Positions 14,004 to 23,000 of a DNA stretch of 64,000 bases are shown in pieces. Location of the stretch: the NCBI GenBank assembly GCA_964017045.1, contig OZ024807.1, forward strand, positions 9,123,981 to 9,187,980. The letters are read 5' to 3'. The position numbers and the translations under genes were made by a program. The notes under the pieces are model-generated. The model was not told the origin of the DNA and made no database searches. It saw nothing but the letters and a program-made list of their open reading frames with translations. Within the stretch, counting starts at the first letter, position 1. Every line of letters begins with the position of its first letter. Origin of the DNA: Omphiscola glabra. Lineage: Eukaryota > Mollusca > Gastropoda > Lymnaeidae.

Positions 14004-17000
14004 ATAATGAAGTCTTTCATTGTTCCAATGTCCGACTAATTATATACTTTCTCCTTTCTTTAACATTTCCACCGTAGGAACCGGGAAATTCGAAAACCTG
14101 AAACATAACAAAAAAGCAGGAAAACGAAACAACAACGTCATGTCCAAAAACAAAACAAATCAAAACACCACAAAACTAAACCAAATGAATAAAAAAAACA
14201 TGTTCCGCGAACAAAATGAAAGCAAACAAGGAGCTTTGAAATAAAAGACAAATATTATAATTTTTTTTTTAATTCTTGAAGCTGTTTAATTTGGGGAAAA
14301 AAACTACAAAAGGCAACGTTTATGGTTAGGAAGTTTTGGAAATATGATCTCAGCTAGATACAGGGGCGAATTGCTAGGGTCGAACAAAATAGAAATGAAG
14401 AAAAGAGACTATTATTACACGTTCCATTAATTTTTCTTTTAAATCTTAAAATGGTTATTTACTTAAGCAGCAAAATTACAATGTTAAGCTATCAATATTT
14501 ATATGTTACGAAAATACAATCACAACAACAAAGATAAATAGAAAAGAAAATATTCACCTAATGACGTGCGCATCTTCTCGTCCACGTGAAAGGACCCCCG
14601 ATTTAAGTACACAGCACTTCGCCCTGATCGTCGCTCCAACAATTGCGAGGAACGAACTGACGCTGGACAACAAGACGGTGACCAGAACAACGTGAGTCTC
14701 ATTCCTCCTTCACGGTGATAGCTTGTTCAGGGGCGTTATGGCTAGAGTTTGTGACAAATGGGTGGTGTGAGTTTGGGAGGATGTTGATCTTGGCCATATG
14801 CGAAACACTCATTAAATACAATGTACAAATAAAAAAAAAAGTATTCAATTTATAGCGCATCGGGAAGGCCTCCTAAAATAAGTGCAGACCTCTCAGTGGC
14901 ATATCTGAGGTGGGCAGACGGGGGGAAAGATGTCCACGGGCACCAGACCAATGGGGCCATCATGATGGGTTAATTTATTTTAAAAAATAATTTGTCTCAG
15001 AACTGAAAAAATGTGCGTAAAAATGAATCTTGACCCAGGGAGCCAAACATTCTAGCTTCGCCCTGGGAGCTCCCCATCCATCCCGCTTTCTGCGCCCATG
15101 ATTATGAGTATATAAAATTCACACATCGCTCTGCATTTCAAATTTTGTAAATAAAGGACATTCGATGTATTCAATACAATTACAGGCACTTGTAACAAAT
15201 AAAGTAATGCAATTCTTCCGAATCAATACATTGACTGCTTTTATTTTAAACGGACATTTTTCTATCTTGACTGAATATCAAAGAAAATGAAATATAATTA
15301 TTAGTTAATAAAAACACTATTTTGATTTTCCAAACTTGCCAGAGGTATGGATGTCGTATAGGTAAACCTTTGGCCCCTTTTATGAAATGCCCGGTCCGAA
15401 AGACCCACCCTGCCCCTAGCCCCAGTCCTTCCAACGTTACAGGATACATGCTTGTTTGATAATCGTTGTTAATAACGCGTTAGGTGTGTTTGAGAACGGC
15501 CGACGTTGTTCCTGTTCCCGCTAATTCAATCACATTACATACGATATGTTATACGATATGTTATACGATATGTTATACGATATGTTATACGATATGTTAT
15601 ACGATATGTTATACATATATGTACATATATATTATAAGATTCAACTGGACAGAAACACTCGACACCGCACTTTACAAACTAGGCATCAGAAAGATGACCA
15701 GAGGGGACCACACGATGGAATCCAAGAATGCGCTCACATTTGCGCTCTACCTCTTCGACCAGGGCAATAACTCTTCGTACATGTTTAGTCCTGGATTTCA
15801 AGTAAGTCGGTTCGCCAAACCATACAAAAAGTGTCCAACCTAGTTTCGTATTTTTGATGGTCAGCGTCGGCACTTTGACATAACCTCACAACGGGGACGG
15901 GTGGTCGTAAGCTGGGTCGTACGGTTTGTGAAATATCATTGAAACGTAGAAGACTTTTCTTATTCATTGCGCTGCAATGGTTTGATTTGCTCATATATTT
16001 TGTTTTACAAAACCATATGGCTTTAAATTTTTTGATCAGATCTAAGGCCTGGGCATATTCTGGCAGGGTTAGGCCAAGCGTGCAAGTAGGATCGTATCAC
16101 ATTATTTTACTGAGATTTTTAGGTACACGAATGAGAACCAAGGTCAAGCTAGGAAATACATTTAAAAAAAAAAAATCCTTTTTGTCAGATCTAAGGCCTG
16201 GGCATATTCTGGCAGGGTTAGGCCAAGCGTGCAAGTAGGATCGTATCACATTATTTTACTGAGATTTTTAGGTACACGAATGAGAACCAAGGTCAAGCTA
16301 GGAAATACATAAAAAAAAAAAAAATCCTTTATCTTAACTTCCCTTTTTGTTCGTGGCTGGCTGGCTGGTTGACAGACTGGCAAAATCTTCGATAGGGTAA
16401 TTCACCCCCTTCCCGTAAACCTATCGAGCTGAAACTGGACAGGTAGACTCGGCGATGACAACACGTTCTTTCAAATTGTGAGCCACACCCCCCAAAGCCA
16501 AACCCAACAAGATAAGTTTTTTTCTCGTTTTGCAAGGTGAACATAAAGGAAAATTCCCCATAACTGCGTCACATGAGATTCTTTTCTGAAAACAAATATC
16601 GCAAAGTGCGTTTGGCTCGTAATATTTTCTTTTGTATTTCAAAAATTGTTGGTGAAATGATTTTGCGGTGTAAATGCGGGTGGATCATTTGAAATGTTGA
16701 CATGGTTCAGGGGCGTGAAAAGAGTGTGCGGATGCGAGCCCTGGGGGGAGGTGCGGGACGGCACTATTTGGGATTAATTTAAACTGCGTTACTTGTATGC
16801 ATGTTTTGTCAGATTCTTAGTCACCACCGTCCATTGCTCGATGTTACATTTTAGTAAAGATTCTTTACGAAAAACTTTGTTTTCAGGTTGTTTTTTTTTA
16901 ATTTTTAAATCCTTTATATTAACATTCTTATGGTTAGTGGCTGGCTAATTTCCTGATGGCTTATTGATACACTTCCCGTCAACCTATACAGAGCTGAAAC

Positions 17001-20000
17001 TTGGAACATTCCAGTGACAACACAATCTATAAAATTTTGATTCCCCCCCCCCCCCCCCTTATTGTTCGATATTAAATTTTTATAAAGGATTTATAAGAAA
17101 AACATTGACGTAAAGGGTTATTTATTTTATGTGCTAATAGAATCCCCCGAATCACCCCCCCCCCCCCCACAACTTTTCCACACTCCCTTCATCGTTCATC
17201 TGGGTAGGACTGCCTAGATGGTGTGGAGATAAAGGATGACCTCATCGACAATGATTGTGATGGACTTATAGACGAGGACGAACTCAGCACAACGACCCGA
17301 CCCACAAGTACAACAAGAACAACAACAAGAACAACAACACCAACAACAACAACAACGACGACTACGACAACAACAACGACCACAACAACAACGACCACAA
17401 CAACAACGACCACAACAACCACCACCACACCTTCAACAACTGGTTGGTAACAAAAAAAATATATTCGTGCATAACACCATTTTGTTGTGTTGTTTTTGTG
17501 TAACTCATCGCTTTAATTTAAAACTCAGTTGGTGCGCATCAAATTAGTTGATTAAAAATATCCTATACTCTCTATTTTTGGTAGGTTACCATGGTCTATT
17601 TCCGAAATGTGAAATCGTATAAAAACTCAACTTTCTCGAGTTAACAACAAAATATCACATGAGTTTTGTCCGGACAATCAACACAATAAATGAATTTTTA
17701 TTTTTTTTTTAAAATCCGTTTCCTATATCTTTTGTGTGTGTGTTTCTTTGTATCTTTGTTGTTGTGTTGTTTTTTAAAATGTGTGTACTGAAGAAGGCAT
17801 TAGCCGAAATGATTTCATTTTTTAATAAGCTTCAGTAAAGCTAAACATATATAGTTACTCAAATTGTCTGTGTCTAATTTTCCTATATTTTCCCTTGTTA
17901 CAGACGATTACCTGTACGTATCAGAGCCTCAAATCAGTATGTATAACCAGTATGAATATATCTTTAAAAAACACTTTCTATCCAAGACGACTTAACGAAC
18001 TAAAAACTTGGAAAATCATTTAAATATTTCTTAAACGCATTTCCCAAAAACAAAGACTGCGCAGGAGTGCACATGATCACTATTTGAAGCCTAAGATAGA
18101 CTGCGCAGAAGTGTACATGATTACTACTTGAAGCCAACGATAGACGGAATAGAACCGTAAATGATCACTATGTGATGCCAAAGAAAGACTGCGCAGAAGT
18201 GCACATGATCACAACGTGAAGCCATTGATAGACTGCGCAAAAGTGTACATGATGACTACGTGAAGCCAAAGATTGACGGAGCAGAAGTGTACATGATCAC
18301 TATGTGAAGCCAAAGATTGACGGAGCAGAAGTGTACATGATCACTATGTGAAGCCAAAGATTGACGGAGCAGAAGTGTACATGATCACTATGTGAAGCCA
18401 AAGATTGACGGAGCAGAAGTGTACATGATCACTATGTGAAGCCAAAGGATTCGATTCGAATGTAGACGAAACTTTAATGTGGTTTTTTTAATTAATTCCT
18501 TTAAAAAAATTCTTTTCGTTATGCATTTTAATTAAAAAGTTAAATATTTTTCAACGTCATCCCTCACATCACATACTCTGAATCAACCTCTCCGTTATTA
18601 AACAAAAGCGGGAGGTGGGGTGGTGTAAGGTGGTAATTCGTCATCCCTCCCCACTGTGTGATTGTGATGGTGTGTGAGCATGTGTATTTGTGTGTTTAAC
18701 CATGTCCAAGCGTTTCTAATTTTGTGAACTCACTCGAATCCCTTATTTCCATTGTCTCTTTCAGTTACCGAGGAGGACTTTTACGTCACGGAGCCCCCAA
18801 TATGTAGGTCGAATACTCCAGCACGCGGCAATTTATTAATTAAAAAAAAAAAAAAAAGATATTTTTTTATATCCCTTCTTGACAATGGTGCTGGTGCTTA
18901 AGGGGATGCTGAGTACAAGATTAGGCCGCCCGCCGCCCCCCACCCCAACCTTGTTGGGCTGGAATATTGTATGTGGCTCTTGACATTCGGGGATCTACGA
19001 CTGCCTGGCAAGGTCTTTGTTTCACTTAAAAGTCGCAACGCAACATATTCTGTCCGAATAGTCCCAAATACTAGTCGTAAACACCAAAACAATAATACCA
19101 ACTAAAAAAAAAAGAAATTACAAAAGAATGATAACAAATAATAATATTATATGTCAATTATCCAACAGCAACATCATTAGGTTGATGTGTTAACTAACAT
19201 AATTTTATTAAAAATCCATCTTCAAAATATTTTTTAAAAAAAAAACACAAATTAAATCAAATTGTAAAGTAAATTGTGCTATACAGGGATCTGAAGCAGT
19301 GCTGGCACTTGGGGCTCTGGAGCAGTGCTGGCATTTGGGGCTCTGGAGCAGAGCTGGAACTTGGGGCTCTGGAGCAGTGCTGGGACTTGGGGGCTGTGGA
19401 GCAGAGCTGGCACTTGGGGCCCTGGAGCAGTGCTGGCACTTGGGGCTCTGGAGCAGAGCTGGAACTGCTAACATTTATTACTGCTCCTTGATCCAAAGGC
19501 ATCAACTAGTTAATGTTAGAAAATGAAAATGTTACTTTTTACATTTTTAAACATATATTAAAGGCAATGCCCCACTCTACCAGCTTTGCAGCTTTCTACG
19601 AGGCCCGTTGCCCAATCCTCTTCTGACAGATATATTGCCCCACACTTCTAACAGCTAAATTTCCCCATTCTTCTACCAGCCATGTGGCCCAACTCTTTTA
19701 CAGCTATGTTTCCGAAATTACTCGACCAGCTATGATGCACTCACAATCTTCTACCTTCTATCTCTCCCAAAACACACGACCAGCTATGATACCCAACGCT
19801 TCTACGAGCTATGCTGCCCCACTCTTCTACCAGCTGTTCCACCATTCTTCTATCAGTTATGTTGCTCCTTGCATCCGTAGCTTGGAGCGGAGCTGGCGGT
19901 GACAAAAATTCGACCGGGTTGGAGCTCGGTCATAAAGAGTTTGCTCCAAATCCGCAGTGCTACATAAAGCTCACAGATGCATGTTTTATTAGATTAGCCA

Positions 20001-23000
20001 TCGCTATGTATGCACACGGGATGCATGTTCACGATTAATTTCGCAGCATCCAGGACGTCAGGCGATTGTTCTAAATCCTATTTTGGGGTGATGGTGGTGG
20101 AGGGGTTGAGGTAGAATATAGTGGGGGGGGGGGGCTGATGTGCCTACATATTTTGTTCCTTGCTTTATGTGTATTATCAACCTGCGCTCTACAATTGGTG
20201 AAATCTGAAGCAAGTTCAGCTTTATTAGAATAATTTGCATGCATATCCAATGCACGTCGCGTGTCTTTTCATCCTTACAGATCAAATGAATCAAACAACT
20301 AAAAGTAGGTAAAACCATTTTGATTCGTTAACTTTTTTTTTTTTTTTTTGGCTGTTCGCATTTGTTCGTGTGTTTCTTTCTGGCTGGGTGGCAAAATTTC
20401 CTGACGGCTAATTACCCCCTTAACATGTCAACCTATCCAGCTGAAACTTGGCACATAGACTCGTTGCCGATGACAACACGTTCTTTCAAATATTCATCAC
20501 CGACACTTAACCCAAAATATCGGGGTTTTCTTGTCTTTCAAGGCGGAGATGAAGGAAATAGGATGACAGTGATCTGACCAAATAAAGTTACCGATAGCTG
20601 CGCTCAATGCTATTCTTAAAAAATATATAGCAAGTGCGTTTAGAGCGTAATTATTATTATTTTTTGTCTTTCTAAAATAAATCTGCAGCGTAAAAGCGGG
20701 TGGAAAGTTAGAATGTTAATATAAAATAATAACAGTATGCATATAAAGGATTTATTCGTAAAAAAAAATTTTCTCCGGGGTTGTTTAATATAAACGTGTC
20801 TCTTTTTTTTGTGGACATACGTTACACATCAATTAATATAAGTCTTTGCGCCTTAAAGAAAGTATGGAGTAATGGGCTTGACATCCCGCAAACTTAAATT
20901 CCCGCTAACTGCGATAAAAGTGTTTTTAGTGTGACCTATTTTCTTTCGTTATAGGTAAATAGTCTCAATTTAAATATGGTATTATACATCTTTTGGTTAA
21001 AATTGGGGGGGGGGGGGGGGTGGGGGACATGAGAATATTATTAGAGTTTAGGGGCGTGAAAAAAGTTTGCGGTGATGTAACTGGAAGGGAGGGAGGGTAG
21101 CACTAACAGGCATTCTTACAAAGTGCGCCACTCGCAAGCTTTTTTTTTTGGTATTCAAACAACTTTAGTAGATGAGAAGTTCGCGCATTGCTGCCGCCAT
21201 TGTTTAGCGGATTATAACGTGTAAAGTGATATTGAAAATAATTACTTCTTTGGATTTCTTGTGTTTTAAGTACTTCATTGGTTCGAATAGTCTCAACGCT
21301 TTTATGCTCCCTTCATTTGTTTATTTGTGTGTTAAGTTTAAGTTGTTGTTTTTTTACTTTTCCCGTTTCGGTTAAATCTCGTATTTAAATTTTGACATTA
21401 ATGACATAAGAGTTTACGTGAATTCACTAAAATCGTGTCTCTTTTATTTTCTAAAGGGGTGTTGGGGGCGGGTACGGGACTGAAAATAAACCTACTTATC
21501 CTGTTGTAGGCCGAGTGGCAGACTGCCGATGACTACTTATTCTGTAGGCCAAGTGGCGTACTACCAATGACTACTTATCCTGTAGGTTGAGTGGCATACT
21601 ACTACCAAAGAACACTTATCCTGTAGAGCGAGAGGTACACTACCAATGACAACTTATCCTGTAGGCTGAGTACCAGACTACCAAAAGACTACTTATCCTG
21701 TAGGCCGAGTGGCAGACTACCAATGACTACTTATCCAGTAGGCCGAGTGGCAGACTACCAACGACTTCTTATCCTGTAGGCCGAGTGGCAGACTACCAAC
21801 GACTACTTATCCTGTAGGCCGAGTGGCACAATACCAATTACTTCCTAACGATAAACTTTACATTATATTAAGGAATCGCGTTGTATATTTCGACACGCTC
21901 TTGTCCTACATCCGACATTTCACTGTAAAATATTACAGCAATTCTTTCTATCGTTTCAGAGCGTGGCCCAACAAGAAGAAGAAAGCGTCCTACCGGTACG
22001 TAACTGAATCTGATATAAAAATGGGATGAACATTTTTTTATTGATAAAACCAAATGACGATGGGTGTCGATTTAAGAAAGTGTGTCGATTTCAGGATGTG
22101 TGTCGATTTCAGGATGTGTGTTGATTTCAGGAAGTGTGTCGATTTCAAGATCTGGGTCGATTTCAGGATGTGTGTCAATTTTAGAAAGTGTGTTAATTTC
22201 AAGATGTGTGTCGATTTCAGAAAGGGTGTCGATTTCAAGATGCGTGTAGATTTTAGAAAGTGTGTCGATTTCAGAAAGTGTGTCAATTTCAGAAAGTGTG
22301 TCGATTTCAGGAAGTTATAAAACTAAAAGTCCGTCCCCCCCCACTCCCAAATTTACATATGATGATGATATGATGATTTAGTTCGCTCATCATCCCCCTC
22401 CCCCCCCCCCCCGGGGGAGTGGATAGTAGTGGACAAATGCGTATTTTGTTGTATTATCCATCTGTGATCGGATGGTAACTTTTTTTTTTACGTGACAACG
22501 ACCTTAGGGCGTCCGTGACAACGGGGTTGTGAGTGGACAGTTTTAGTGATTGCGACATCCGGTTCTTAAAGCGTTAATTAAAATCACTGACGTAACTTAT
22601 TTTTTTTTAAAAGATAATAAAAATACAACATACGTAAGTTTTACATGTAAAGTAGTGACGTGGTCTTAGCCCTAAAATAAAATCTATTCAAACAATAATT
22701 TGAGAAGGTACTGTTGCCACCTGGGATTTATTTTAGTTTTTTTTTTTTTTAAAATACGGTTTTAAAAAAATATCATGCGTAGCTTGGCGCAGCAATGAAG
22801 TTTAACAGTGTGAAGCCATTCAATATTAAACCATTTGTAAACGAGTTATTTAAAAAAAAAAATTCCGTAGATTGTAGATCTTCTTCTTCTTGTTTCAGTG
22901 CGGGACTCTGTGCGATGTTTTAAGGTTGGTCACCAATCTTACCGCGAAGTCAGAACACCAGACATTCAAACGTTACGCGGGAATCACGATTATCACATCT

